In this document: in pieces, positions 53,983 to 62,481 of the stretch
Numbering within the stretch: the stretch's first letter is position 1
Layout: each line of letters begins with the position of its first letter
Source of the DNA: an uncultured Bacilli bacterium
GTDB taxonomy: Bacteria; Bacillota_I; Bacilli_A; RF39; UBA660
Length of the DNA: 64,000 nt
Assembly (NCBI GenBank): GCA_910579535.1
Contig: CAJTUR010000002.1
Coordinates: 6,052-70,051 of the forward strand
Direction: 5' to 3'
Translations under genes and position numbers: made by a program
Notes under the pieces: generated by a model
What the model was told of the DNA's origin: nothing
Database searches by the model: none
The model's input: only the letters and a program-made list of their open reading frames with translations

Positions 53983-54026
53983 CTCACAATTGGGCTATGC
54001 CCTAGTGAGATAGGTCATAAATGACC
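53983..54026. other. Candidate oriT upstream of the relaxase
   Basis: A stem CTCAC...GTGAG encloses GGGC-TAT-GCCC (53983-54009). It is followed by TAGTGAGATA and a perfect GGTCAT-AA-ATGACC hairpin (54013-54026). The position just before a MobV gene, and TAGTGAG resembling the TAGTG core near the pMV158 nick, suit an oriT. The nick site is inferred. Confidence 0.45.
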
Positions 54027-54064
54027 TCTACTACTAACGCAGCAAAAGCAAAGGAGGATAAAAA

Positions 54065-55498
54065 TTGTATGAAGGCAAACAAGTAGTACGAGTAGTAACT
54101 CAATATAAGAAAGATGATCTTTATAATATTGGTGTTGAAATGAATAAAAGAAAAGGTACAGGAAATTATGATATAGAACGAACAGAATTTAATTATGAGT
54201 ATGTATCTCTTACTCAAAATAACCTATATCAAGAAGTAAAAACAAATTTAAAGAAAAGAAAAATTAAATATTTAGATAGACCAAATACTAATCTGTTAAA
54301 TGGTGCAATATTTACAAGTGGTCCTGAATTTTTTCAATCACTTGGAATGAAATTTAAAGATAGTGGTAGAACCTACCATACTGGTGATAAAAAAGGACAA
54401 GCTGTAATGATTCCTGATATTAAATCCAAAGAAGATATACCAAATGCTGTAACTTACTTTTTTGATTGTTGTATGGAATTTTTAAAGAACTATGTTGGTG
54501 AAGAAAATATATTGCTTGCTCAAGTGCATTATGATGAAGATACTCCTCACCTACAAGCCTATTTTGTTCCAGTTGTTAACAAAATGAAAAAGAAATGCTT
54601 TGTAAAAGATATAAATGGAAATGTTATTAAAGAGAAAACGACAAATAAAAATGGTATTAATACTCTTAATCCAAAATTACTTCGAGATGATAAAGGAAAG
54701 ATTGTATATGAAGATGTTGAAGGAACTTTCCTAAATTGTGATCAATTTTGGAAAAATAGAGGCGGAAAATTATCTTTTCATAAAATGCAAAATGCCTTTA
54801 ATGAATTTATTACAGAAAAAGGTTTTAACCTTTATCGAGGTGATATTGGAAGCAACAAAGAGAATCAAACTAAATTAGATTATGATATAGCTGAGAAAAA
54901 AGCTGAATTAAAAGAATTAAACAAAGAAAAGGAAAACACCTTAAAGATTATTGAAAACTCTAAAAATAGCCTTAAAAGTATTGAAAAGAATGACAATAAC
55001 AAAGAACTTTTAAATCCTGTTAAAAGAAAATTTGGTGGTTATAAAGAAGATGATGTATTTAAAATTATTAAATACACAAGAGGTTTAGAGCATAAAATAA
55101 TTATCCTCTCTACTGATAACTCCAACAAAGATATTGAAATAAATAAACTAACTGAAGAAAATAAAAACTTTAAGAACAACAAAGAACTTCTTAAGAGAAA
55201 TGAAATTATAAAAGAACAAAAATCCACTATCCAAGATCAAAAAGAAGAAATCAGTAAATTAAGTGGTTTAGTAGATGTATTAAATAGTAATATTGCTAGT
55301 CTCAAAGAAAAGTTAGAAACTGAAGTTAATAAGTGGAAAAATCTTTTCAATAAAATGTGTATGGCAATAGATAAAGTTTTAAAACGAGATAAGCCTAAAG
55401 AAAAACTTGAAGACTATGAAGATATAGCTGATGCTATTAATCATGGTTATTATGGTAAAAAGAGTAAAAATAAAGATGATTTTGAAATTGAAAGATAG
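54065..55498 (+). CDS. MobV-family relaxase (Mob/Pre)
   Basis: 477 residues from a TTG start with AAGGAGG seven bases before it. The N-terminal Mob_Pre domain (about 1-270) has the metal motif QVHYDEDTPHLQAYFVP, with the HxDExTPHxx histidines partly conserved. The C-terminal third is a long coiled coil (about 280-440). It nicks at oriT and leads transfer. It is co-oriented with RepA-like and integrase genes. Confidence 0.88.
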   Translation: MYEGKQVVRVVTQYKKDDLYNIGVEMNKRKGTGNYDIERTEFNYEYVSLTQNNLYQEVKTNLKKRKIKYLDRPNTNLLNGAIFTSGPEFFQSLGMKFKDSGRTYHTGDKKGQAVMIPDIKSKEDIPNAVTYFFDCCMEFLKNYVGEENILLAQVHYDEDTPHLQAYFVPVVNKMKKKCFVKDINGNVIKEKTTNKNGINTLNPKLLRDDKGKIVYEDVEGTFLNCDQFWKNRGGKLSFHKMQNAFNEFITEKGFNLYRGDIGSNKENQTKLDYDIAEKKAELKELNKEKENTLKIIENSKNSLKSIEKNDNNKELLNPVKRKFGGYKEDDVFKIIKYTRGLEHKIIILSTDNSNKDIEINKLTEENKNFKNNKELLKRNEIIKEQKSTIQDQKEEISKLSGLVDVLNSNIASLKEKLETEVNKWKNLFNKMCMAIDKVLKRDKPKEKLEDYEDIADAINHGYYGKKSKNKDDFEIER

Positions 55499-55500
55499 AA

Positions 55501-55566
55501 CTATCAGCACTTCTATTGGAGATACTATCTATTTGTGGTAAACTACCAATTGAAGTGCGTGAATAG
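55501..55566. repeat. Inverted-repeat cluster between relaxase and integrase genes
   Basis: CACTTCTATTGG (55508-55519) and CCAATTGAAGTG (55546-55557) pair at 11 of 12 bases; between them TGGTA-AAC-TACCA forms a smaller stem. TTGAAGTGCGTGAA (55550-55563) is the exact reverse complement of 44285-44298 at the left end. The inner TACC site is the complement of the GGTAGTT end repeats. It may regulate int or take part in recombination. Confidence 0.55.
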
Positions 55567-55593
55567 TCTAAACTAGGCAAAGGAGGAATATTA

Positions 55594-56724
55594 ATGGCAG
55601 TTAGACTATTAGAAGAAAAGAAATGGACCAAAGATGGTCGAAAATATATATGGTATGTTTGGGAAACAGGCTTAGATGGCAAAAAACACAAGAAGTTTTC
55701 TAAAGCATATAAAACAGAAGCAGAAGCAAAACGTGCTGAAAAAGAATATTTAAAAATGTCTGAGGTATTTGAGGGTGATATGAATATGACCTTCAAAGAA
55801 TTATACACTAAGTATTATGAGGTTCAAAAAGATATTGTAAGATACTCAACCTTAAAAACTTATCGAGATAGAATTAAATATATTGGAATGTTTGATAAAG
55901 TTAAATTAAAAGACATGGATGCTATTCATTATCAAAAATGGAGAACTGAAATGATGAAAGCAAATATTTCAAATAGTTATAAAAATGAAATTCAAAAGTT
56001 TTTAAAAATAGTTATAAATTGGGCTGTTAAAACTTATGGATTTAACATGAATAAGTTTTATGGCAGAATGGAGCCTTTTACTTCAGCATCAGATATTAAA
56101 AAAGAAATGGATTTTTACACTTTAGAAGAGTTTAATCAATTTATATCTTCTGCACCAAATTTACAAATTAAATGCATGTATGAAACTCTATATTATTGTG
56201 GACTTCGTAGAGGTGAAGCAAGAGGATTACAATGGAAAGATATTAATTTGATAGATAAGAGATTATCTGTTACAAAACAAGCGGTAACAAATGGCTCTGA
56301 ATCATCTACTATATATGAACTCACAAAACCTAAGACTGAAAAAAGCAACAGAATCTTGCCAATTGCTGAAATACTCTTTTTAGATTTGAAACAATTATAT
56401 GAAGAACAAAAGCAATTTGCTGATTTTAATGATAATTGGTTTATATTTGGGGGATTTATTCCTATCACTTTTTATCAAATGAGACACAAGAATATAGAAA
56501 TAGCAAAAAATGCAAAAATAAAAAGAATAAGGTTACATGACTTTAGACATAGTTGTGCATCCTTACTCATAAACAATAATGCAAACATTGCTGTTGTATC
56601 ACAATTTTTAGGTCATGCTTCCATTGAAGAAACACTAGATACTTATACGCATATGTTCAAAGATAAACTTTATGATGCTGTAAATACCATAAATAAACTA
56701 ACTTATCCTGCACCTTCAATCTAG
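55594..56724 (+). CDS. int: Tyrosine integrase of the element
   Basis: 376 residues. An N-terminal arm-binding AP2-like region (GRKYIWYVWETGLDGKKHKKFSKAYKTEAEA) and a core-binding SAM-like domain (about 60-160) precede the catalytic domain. The active-site residues are seen in CGLRRGEARGLQW (Arg), KPKTEKSNR (Lys region), LHDFRHSCASLL (His-x-x-Arg), GHASIEETL (His) and TYTHM (Tyr nucleophile). It is the last gene before the right direct repeat. Confidence 0.93.
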   Translation: MAVRLLEEKKWTKDGRKYIWYVWETGLDGKKHKKFSKAYKTEAEAKRAEKEYLKMSEVFEGDMNMTFKELYTKYYEVQKDIVRYSTLKTYRDRIKYIGMFDKVKLKDMDAIHYQKWRTEMMKANISNSYKNEIQKFLKIVINWAVKTYGFNMNKFYGRMEPFTSASDIKKEMDFYTLEEFNQFISSAPNLQIKCMYETLYYCGLRRGEARGLQWKDINLIDKRLSVTKQAVTNGSESSTIYELTKPKTEKSNRILPIAEILFLDLKQLYEEQKQFADFNDNWFIFGGFIPITFYQMRHKNIEIAKNAKIKRIRLHDFRHSCASLLINNNANIAVVSQFLGHASIEETLDTYTHMFKDKLYDAVNTINKLTYPAPSI

Positions 56725-56730
56725 GATTTT

Positions 56731-56749
56731 GGTAGTTGGTTGGTAGTTG
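56731..56749. repeat. Paired GGTAGTTG sites at the right end of the element
   Basis: GGTAGTTG at 56731-56738 and 56742-56749, directly after the integrase stop, mirrored by a pair at 44383-44402. Confidence 0.45.
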
Positions 56750-56812
56750 AAAGCAATAATTTATAAAAAAATGATTTTAGAAACCCCTGTAAATTCAAGC
56801 AAAAACAAAAAG

Positions 56813-56842
56813 TGAGCCAGCTTTCGCTGACTCTTCAGGGGG
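56813..56842. repeat. Right 30-bp direct repeat (candidate attR)
   Basis: Identical to 44246-44275. It contains the same GAGCCAGC...GCTGACTC hairpin, followed on the minus strand by ACTTTTTG. The 70 bases between int and this repeat hold no gene. Confidence 0.6.
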
Positions 56843-56890
56843 TTTTGGTTGATTCACTTCTACATAGAATCGTAAAAGTGTTTCGAAAGG

Positions 56891-56914
56891 TTAGCATGAT
56901 ATCTATCATGCTAA
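56891..56914. repeat. Perfect 24-bp palindrome right of the element
   Basis: Half-site TTAGCATGATA, central TC, mirrored half-site. A TATAAT follows on the plus strand at 56923-56928, but no plus-strand gene follows it. Role unknown. Confidence 0.5.
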
Positions 56915-57027
56915 GTAAATGATATAATGAAATAACTTCTTTGTCAAATAAATTCGGTCAATATTAGAAAAGATTTTTAAAAAATTTCAAATACTCTCCT
57001 TTTATTAACTAATCTTTACAAATTTTA

Positions 57028-57066
57028 TTTACAAAAAATTTTGCAAAAATGCAAATATTTTGTAAA
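57028..57066 (-). terminator. Hairpin ending the polysaccharide operon
   Basis: Long near-perfect stem (TTTACAAAA...TTTTGTAAA with inner ATTTTGCA/TGCAAAT) just after the last glycosyltransferase stop. It is AT-rich and the following T-run is short. Confidence 0.5.
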
Positions 57067-57071
57067 ATACT

Positions 57072-57875
57072 TTATTTTACTTGACTTTTACTCTCTTGTT
57101 TTAATTTTTCTAGTATTTTATTTTTAAATAATTTTGCACTTAATCCTTGTTTGAATGTTTTTAATATCCTTAATATATTTATAATATAATAAAAACGAAT
57201 ATGGTTCTTTTTTAAAACTTTATTTGCTTCTTTAAAATTTTTATAATATCCTTTTAGTCCATTTGTGCTTACTCCACCTGTTCTCATTATGACTAGGTAT
57301 TCTCTTATATAGGAAAAAGTATAATTCTTCTTTATTATTCGAGTCATAAAATCTAAATCGGCGCAAATTTTGTATTTTAGATTAAATTTTCCTATTTTAT
57401 TATAGACTTCTTTTTTTAAATAAAGTGTTGGATGAGGCGGATGCCAAGTGATGTTCTTTTTATAAGGATAGGCTATAAAATTTCTTACAGGACTTTTTAA
57501 AGATTCATCCATAAAAACTAAGTCTCCGTAAACACCAGCGCATTTTTTCTTTTCAAATTCCTTTATTATCTTTTCAAAAACAAAGGAATTCGCCAAAATA
57601 TCATCAGAATTGATTAAACCGACAATATCTCCAGTTGACAACTTTATTCCTTTGTTCATAGCGTCATAAATTCCTTTATCATTTTCGGAAATGTATTTCA
57701 GCTTTCCTTTGAATTTTTTTTCATATTTTTTGATTATTTTTAATGTATTATCTTGGCTTTTTCCATCCACTAAAATGTATTCATAATTTTTATAGGTTTG
57801 TTTTAATACAGATTCTAAAGTATCTTTTATATTTTTTTCTGAATTATAACAGACGGTTATGATAGATATTTTCAT
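57072..57875 (-). CDS. Family 2 glycosyltransferase
   Basis: 267 residues. The GT-A fold opens with ISIITVCYNSEKNIKDTLESVLKQTYKNYEYILVDG and has the nucleotide-sugar site INSDD (about 88-92). A W-P-P-H-P segment (ITWHPPHPTLYLKKEVY) and ICADLDFMTRI mark the WcaA-like subgroup. It adds a sugar to a surface polysaccharide; which sugar is unknown. It is the last gene of the operon. Confidence 0.9.
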   Translation of the reverse strand: MKISIITVCYNSEKNIKDTLESVLKQTYKNYEYILVDGKSQDNTLKIIKKYEKKFKGKLKYISENDKGIYDAMNKGIKLSTGDIVGLINSDDILANSFVFEKIIKEFEKKKCAGVYGDLVFMDESLKSPVRNFIAYPYKKNITWHPPHPTLYLKKEVYNKIGKFNLKYKICADLDFMTRIIKKNYTFSYIREYLVIMRTGGVSTNGLKGYYKNFKEANKVLKKNHIRFYYIINILRILKTFKQGLSAKLFKNKILEKLKQESKSQVK

Positions 57876-57898
57876 TTTTACACCTCTTAAATAAAATG

Positions 57899-58879
57899 CT
57901 ATAATTTGCGATTTAATTTCATTTGTTTTTCTATAACTTTTTTACGCCAAAAATTTAAAGTATTTAAAATAGTCTCTTCTAAATTATATTGAGGCCTCCA
58001 TTTTGTATCAGAAATTATTTTGCTAATTTCAGCGGATGTTTCTTCAATTTCAACAGGTCTAAATTTGTTTTTATCGATTTTAACAATGATATCAAGGTTT
58101 GAGAAAGAAATTATTTTATTTAAAAGTTCAGAAATTTTATAAGACTTTCCACTTCCTACATTATAAATTTCTCCTACTGTTCCTTCTTTTAATAATTCAT
58201 AATAAGCATTTACTACATCACGGACATCCAAAAAGTCTCTAGCAGACTCAAGATTTCCTACATAAATAATTGGGTTACTTTCTAAAAGCTCTATTTCTGC
58301 CACTTGTTTACAGAAATCACTTATGACAAATTGTGGTGATTGTTCTGGTCCTACATGATTAAAACTTCTTGTCATAATAATATTTAAGTGATAGGCTTTT
58401 ACATACATTTTGCCAATTAAACTTTGTGTATATTTAGTTATGGCATACATATTATTAGGAAAACATTTTTCTTCTTCAGTAGGTTGCTTGTTTATTTTAA
58501 AAGTTTCACCGTATTCTTCTGAAGAACCAACGAGTAAAACTTTGGTTTTTGGACAATGTTCTTTCACGCTTTCTAATAAATTAATGGTTCCTATGCTATT
58601 TACTTCGGTTGTAAATTGCGGTTTTTCCCAAGATATTTTTACGGAGCTTTGGCTAGCTAAATGATAAATTTCATCAGGTTCTATTTCTCCTATTATTTTA
58701 TTTGTGGAATAATAGTCAGTTAAATCTAAGTGCAATTTGGTTACTCGAGGATCATCATACAAATCTCCAGATAATGTTGTACCAAAAATTTCATAATTTT
58801 CTTCATATAATTTTCCAATTAGATATTTGCCTACAAAGCCACTAACTCCAGTGATTAAAGCCCTTTTTTTTATTTCCAT
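57899..58879 (-). CDS. GDP-4-keto-6-deoxymannose reductase-like SDR (Rmd-like)
   Basis: 326 residues of extended SDR fold: ITGVSGFVGKYL (NAD(P) GxxGxxG), active-site YAITK (YxxxK) and SSEEYG. The segment RSFNHVGPEQSPQFVISDFCKQVAEIE is characteristic of Rmd, which makes GDP-D-rhamnose from GDP-4-keto-6-deoxymannose; a GDP-mannose 4,6-dehydratase is the alternative. No partner dehydratase is in the window. GGGAGG precedes the ATG. Confidence 0.8.
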   Translation of the reverse strand: MEIKKRALITGVSGFVGKYLIGKLYEENYEIFGTTLSGDLYDDPRVTKLHLDLTDYYSTNKIIGEIEPDEIYHLASQSSVKISWEKPQFTTEVNSIGTINLLESVKEHCPKTKVLLVGSSEEYGETFKINKQPTEEEKCFPNNMYAITKYTQSLIGKMYVKAYHLNIIMTRSFNHVGPEQSPQFVISDFCKQVAEIELLESNPIIYVGNLESARDFLDVRDVVNAYYELLKEGTVGEIYNVGSGKSYKISELLNKIISFSNLDIIVKIDKNKFRPVEIEETSAEISKIISDTKWRPQYNLEETILNTLNFWRKKVIEKQMKLNRKL

Positions 58880-58892
58880 ATATCCTCCCTGA

Positions 58893-60001
58893 TTATTTAA
58901 ATACTTGATTAAACAATTTTAAATATTCTTGTGTTATTCTTTCTTTTTTATATTCTTTAAAATCTATTTTCTTTTCCTTTTCTTTTTGAATTTCTTCGAT
59001 TTTTTGAAGCCACTCTCGTATATCGTGAGGATCTTCTACATAAAAACATTTTCCTTTAGTAACTTCATATATTGAGGCACACTTGGTCGTCAATACTCTT
59101 TTTCCTAAATGCATGGCTTCAATAGGTGGCATCCCAAACCCTTCAAAAATACTAGGAAATAAAAATATATTGGCGTTTTTTAAAAGTGTATTCCGTTCCT
59201 CATTACTGACAAATCCTGTAAATATTACTTTTTTATTTAATTTTTTCTCTTTTAATTCTTGCATTAAAGTGTCTTGTTGATATCCTTTCACTCCAGAAAC
59301 AATTAGTTTTTGTGGGATATTTTTGTACTTGTTTATTTCCTCCATCATTTTTAACAAGGTCATTAAATTTTTATGGGGATATGTAGAGCAAATCGCATAA
59401 TAATAGTTATTTTGTTCTATACCATATTTTTTTCTAATTTTTTGAAGTCAATAAATTCTTCTTTTTTAATGTCCACTGGAACATAAATCCTTTGAACATT
59501 CTTGGCATTGAAATTCTTTTCTAAATCTCTTTTGGTAAAATTTGTAATGGCAATCACTTTGTCACTTTGTTTGATGGCGGCTTTCCATCCCAATTTAAAC
59601 CACATATTTTCTAATTTTGAAAAATAATTTGGGTAATGGAAGGCTAAAATGTCACATATGGTGGTAATCGTTTTTATTTTTTTGTTTTTAAAAATAGGTC
59701 TTTCATAAACTGGAAAAAAACAATTTTTTAAGTTGTATTTTTTTAGTACTCTATATTGAAATAAATTTTGCCATAGTATATGGGCTTTTACATTTTCTGC
59801 TTTCGTATTGCATTTAATTAATTTAACTTTTTGATTCTTTTCGTATTCTAAAAAAGTATGATAATTATCTTGGGCTAATAGTAAATAATAGATATTTTCA
59901 TCTTTATTATTTACAAGGCCTTCTAATAAATTTCTAAACATAGATTCTACTCCACCAGATTTTCCTGGTTTTAACCAAGTTACATCAATTGCTATTTTCA
60001 T
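58893..60001 (-). pseudogene. Family 1 glycosyltransferase split by a frameshift at A-tracts
   Basis: The N-terminal half (to about 59417) starts MKIAIDVTWLKPGKSGGVESMFRNLLEGL. The C-terminal half has VSGVKGYQQDTLMQ, VIFTGFVSNEERNTLL and the GT-B donor motif FPSIFEGFGMPPIEAMHLG. They are joined in another frame by KKYGIEQNNYYYAICSTYPHKN. The shift falls around two homopolymers on the minus strand, A6 (59438-59443) and A7 (59427-59433). Changing one A restores a full protein of about 365 residues. Phase variation, decay or assembly error. Confidence 0.8.
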
Positions 60002-61220
60002 TTACTTCACTTCCTTCTTTTAAATTCACTTTAAATACTAAATAACTTAATATAAAATGAATAATCATAGTCATTAAGTAGGCGACACTAGCTCCGTTCA
60101 AATAATACGTTTTTATTAAAATTATTGATATTAATGTTGAAATTAGGGAACTTACTATAAAAATTCCTAATTGTTCTTTATTTTTATTCATAATGACCAA
60201 ACCATTTGAGATTATTGTGCTTAAAGCATAAAAGATTGCTCCAATAATTATGGTTAAAAAAGCGATTTTATAGGAATCCAAGTTTATATTATATATGATA
60301 TTTAACACGGGAATACCGAATATAAAGGCCATTAAAAATATAAACATTCCCATAAATATAAAAGCTATATTCATTTTTGTAAATGTTTTTGAAAAAATTG
60401 TTAATTGTTTTTTTTGATAATTTAAAGACAGTTCATTTAATAAGGGACCAATTAAATATTGACCACATAAACTCAACATAGTTGCGGGCATAATAATAAT
60501 TCCTAAGATGGTTTGAAATTCTTCATTCATAAAATATTCTAAAATGTATTTTTGACAATTATTTAGATAGATATTTAAAAAAGAAAATAAAAATAGAGGC
60601 CATACGCTTTTTAATAAAGAAAACATTTTATCGGTTTGCCATTTGAATTTTTCTTTATATATTTTAAAATATTTTTTTATTTCGATGAATAAACCAATCA
60701 TGTTTATGAAAATCAACCCTAAAATAGAGAAAAGAATATTTTTAGTAAGATAATCTAATATTAGAAAGAATAAAATTCCTAAGATTGCCTTTATAGTTAA
60801 ATATTCTCCAACTAAATAGAGTTGATCTTTCTTTTGAAAAAAAGCATGAAAACAATCACTTACAGCTTCTAGAATTTTAAATAGAGTTAGAAAAATAATT
60901 ATACTACTTTTATAAAAGTCAAATCGATTCACTAATGTAAAAATTACGCTAATTAGGACAGTAATGAACGAAGTCATTATTCTATTCGATATAAACTGAT
61001 TTTTTGTGTAAGTATTTTTTGTATCGGCAACTTGATAAACACGATTGTAATATAAGGCGATAATATAAAATAAACAAGCAATAGAAAAAGCATACGAAAA
61101 AATACCCGCTTCCGATGTACCATTGATTCTATTGACAATTATAAGGAAAAAGAGGGAAACAAATGCGTTCGCTGTTGTGCCTAATAAATTCCAAATAAAA
61201 TTCTTTTTTGTATTAACCAT
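59985..61220 (-). CDS. Wzx-like polysaccharide flippase (MOP superfamily)
   Basis: 411 residues from the ATG at 61220, which has GGAGGGG in front (an upstream in-frame ATG at 61235 lacks one). About twelve membrane helices with the opening FIWNLLGTTANAFVSLFFLIIVNRI, typical of RfbX/Wzx transporters. It flips lipid-linked repeat units across the membrane. It overlaps the following glycosyltransferase by 17 bases. Confidence 0.87.
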   Translation of the reverse strand: MVNTKKNFIWNLLGTTANAFVSLFFLIIVNRINGTSEAGIFSYAFSIACLFYIIALYYNRVYQVADTKNTYTKNQFISNRIMTSFITVLISVIFTLVNRFDFYKSSIIIFLTLFKILEAVSDCFHAFFQKKDQLYLVGEYLTIKAILGILFFLILDYLTKNILFSILGLIFINMIGLFIEIKKYFKIYKEKFKWQTDKMFSLLKSVWPLFLFSFLNIYLNNCQKYILEYFMNEEFQTILGIIIMPATMLSLCGQYLIGPLLNELSLNYQKKQLTIFSKTFTKMNIAFIFMGMFIFLMAFIFGIPVLNIIYNINLDSYKIAFLTIIIGAIFYALSTIISNGLVIMNKNKEQLGIFIVSSLISTLISIILIKTYYLNGASVAYLMTMIIHFILSYLVFKVNLKEGSEVNENSN

Positions 61221-61253
61221 ATTCCCCTCCTTCATTTTTTTAATATGTTTTCT

Positions 61254-61598
61254 TTATTCTTTTCTATTTATTTTTTCTTTTAATAATGAAACTTCTTGCA
61301 CTAACAATTTAATTCTCTGTTTTTGTTCCGAAATAATTAATGTTAATAGCAAGGTAATGAATAACACGATTCCTAAAATTATTCCAATCACTAAGTTTGA
61401 TGTTGTTTGAAAACCAATGAATGAAGTAAATATTTCAATAAAATTGGGAAATAGTCCAACTAAAAATATTAGTAAGGAAGAGAAAAACCAAAATAAGGAG
61501 TATTTAATGGGTAATTTTCTTTTACTTATCAAAGTTAATAGAATTCCCATTAAAAATAAAGAGAAAATGATTAAAAATATTTTCAAATGTGTACTCAT
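61254..61598 (-). CDS. DUF2304-family small membrane protein
   Basis: 114 residues with three membrane helices and a C-terminal coiled coil (IISEQKQRIKLLVQEVSLLKEKI). The pattern KYSLFWFFSSLLIFLVGLFPNFIE is typical of DUF2304, which is usually encoded next to a polyprenyl-phosphate glycosyltransferase, as here two bases downstream of that gene. It probably assists the enzyme at the membrane. Confidence 0.82.
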   Translation of the reverse strand: MSTHLKIFLIIFSLFLMGILLTLISKRKLPIKYSLFWFFSSLLIFLVGLFPNFIEIFTSFIGFQTTSNLVIGIILGIVLFITLLLTLIISEQKQRIKLLVQEVSLLKEKINRKE

Positions 61599-61600
61599 GT

Positions 61601-62320
61601 TTATTTTCCTTTCCTCATTAGTAAAATTGATAAGATAACGTTAATCATATAATATGCCTTTTTCCATGAGTTAATGGAAGATTTTCCTCCTATCCTTTCT
61701 TTCATATTTACAGGCACTTCTTTAATTTTTCTATTGTGGTTTATGACTTCTACCGTAGAAATGGGTTCTGGATATTCTGTTGGATAAGTCAGAGCAAATT
61801 GCTTTATAATTTCTTTATCTCCGGCACGAAAGCCACTTGTTGTATCATATATTTTTATTTTTGTTTTTAATTTGATTATTTTAGAAATAATATTTATTCC
61901 TATTCTTCTGGCTTTTGTCGATTTGAAATCACTTTTGGTATTATCTATAAATCTTGAACCAATTACCATGTTGGCTTTTTTTTCTAGAATAGGTTTAATA
62001 ATATCTTTTACGTAATTAACGTCGTGTTGACCATCTCCATCAAATTGAATAGCTATATCATAGTTGTGCTCTAAAGCATATTTGTAACCTGTTTGAACGG
62101 CTCCTCCTATTCCTAAATTTCTAATTAAATCAATAACAGAAATGTTATTTTCATGACATATACGACTGGTGTTATCTAAAGAACCATCATTAATCACAAT
62201 TACATCATAATTGATTTTATTTTTTTTATTATAGTCTTCTATTGTTTTATATGTATTTAATATATTTTCTTCTTCATTATAAGCTGGAATGATGAGTAAT
62301 ATTTTTACTTTTTGATTTTT
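61601..62320 (-). CDS. DPM1-like polyprenyl-phosphate glycosyltransferase (family 2)
   Basis: 239 residues from the ATG at 62320 behind GGAGG; the frame runs 16 codons further without support. GT-A motifs: LIIPAYNEEENI, VINDGSLDNT and IQFDGDGQHD (metal-binding DxD region). SRFIDNTKSDFKS and TTSGFRAGD are typical of dolichol-phosphate-mannose-synthase-like enzymes. It transfers a sugar to a polyprenyl phosphate. It is paired with the DUF2304 protein. Confidence 0.9.
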   Translation of the reverse strand, partial: KNQKVKILLIIPAYNEEENILNTYKTIEDYNKKNKINYDVIVINDGSLDNTSRICHENNISVIDLIRNLGIGGAVQTGYKYALEHNYDIAIQFDGDGQHDVNYVKDIIKPILEKKANMVIGSRFIDNTKSDFKSTKARRIGINIISKIIKLKTKIKIYDTTSGFRAGDKEIIKQFALTYPTEYPEPISTVEVINHNRKIKEVPVNMKERIGGKSSINSWKKAYYMINVILSILLMRKGK

Positions 62321-62481
62321 CATGAATACCTCCGGTATATTTAGTATAACATTTAATTTAGAGAACATAAAGAAAAAAAGCTGTTATAGCCTTTTTTATA
62401 GTTCAAATTAAAGATTAATTTTTGCTAAATATTTTACTAAATCATCAATTTTTTTTATAGCTTTTATCATACAATGCTTTT

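Larger units (their letters stand above)
44246..56842. mobile_element. Integrative mobilizable element (about 12.6 kb) carrying Gabija
   Basis: Identical 30-bp direct repeats flank a module of tyrosine integrase, MobV relaxase, RepA-like ATPase, DUF3173 protein and XRE repressor at the right. Cargo transcribed the other way lies at the left: Gabija, a dehydrogenase, a monophosphatase-fold enzyme, a DUF1016 nuclease and a methyltransferase fusion. It has no type IV secretion genes, so it would need a helper for transfer. GGTAGTTG pairs near both ends look like integrase arm sites. The exact crossover bases are not proven. Confidence 0.75.
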
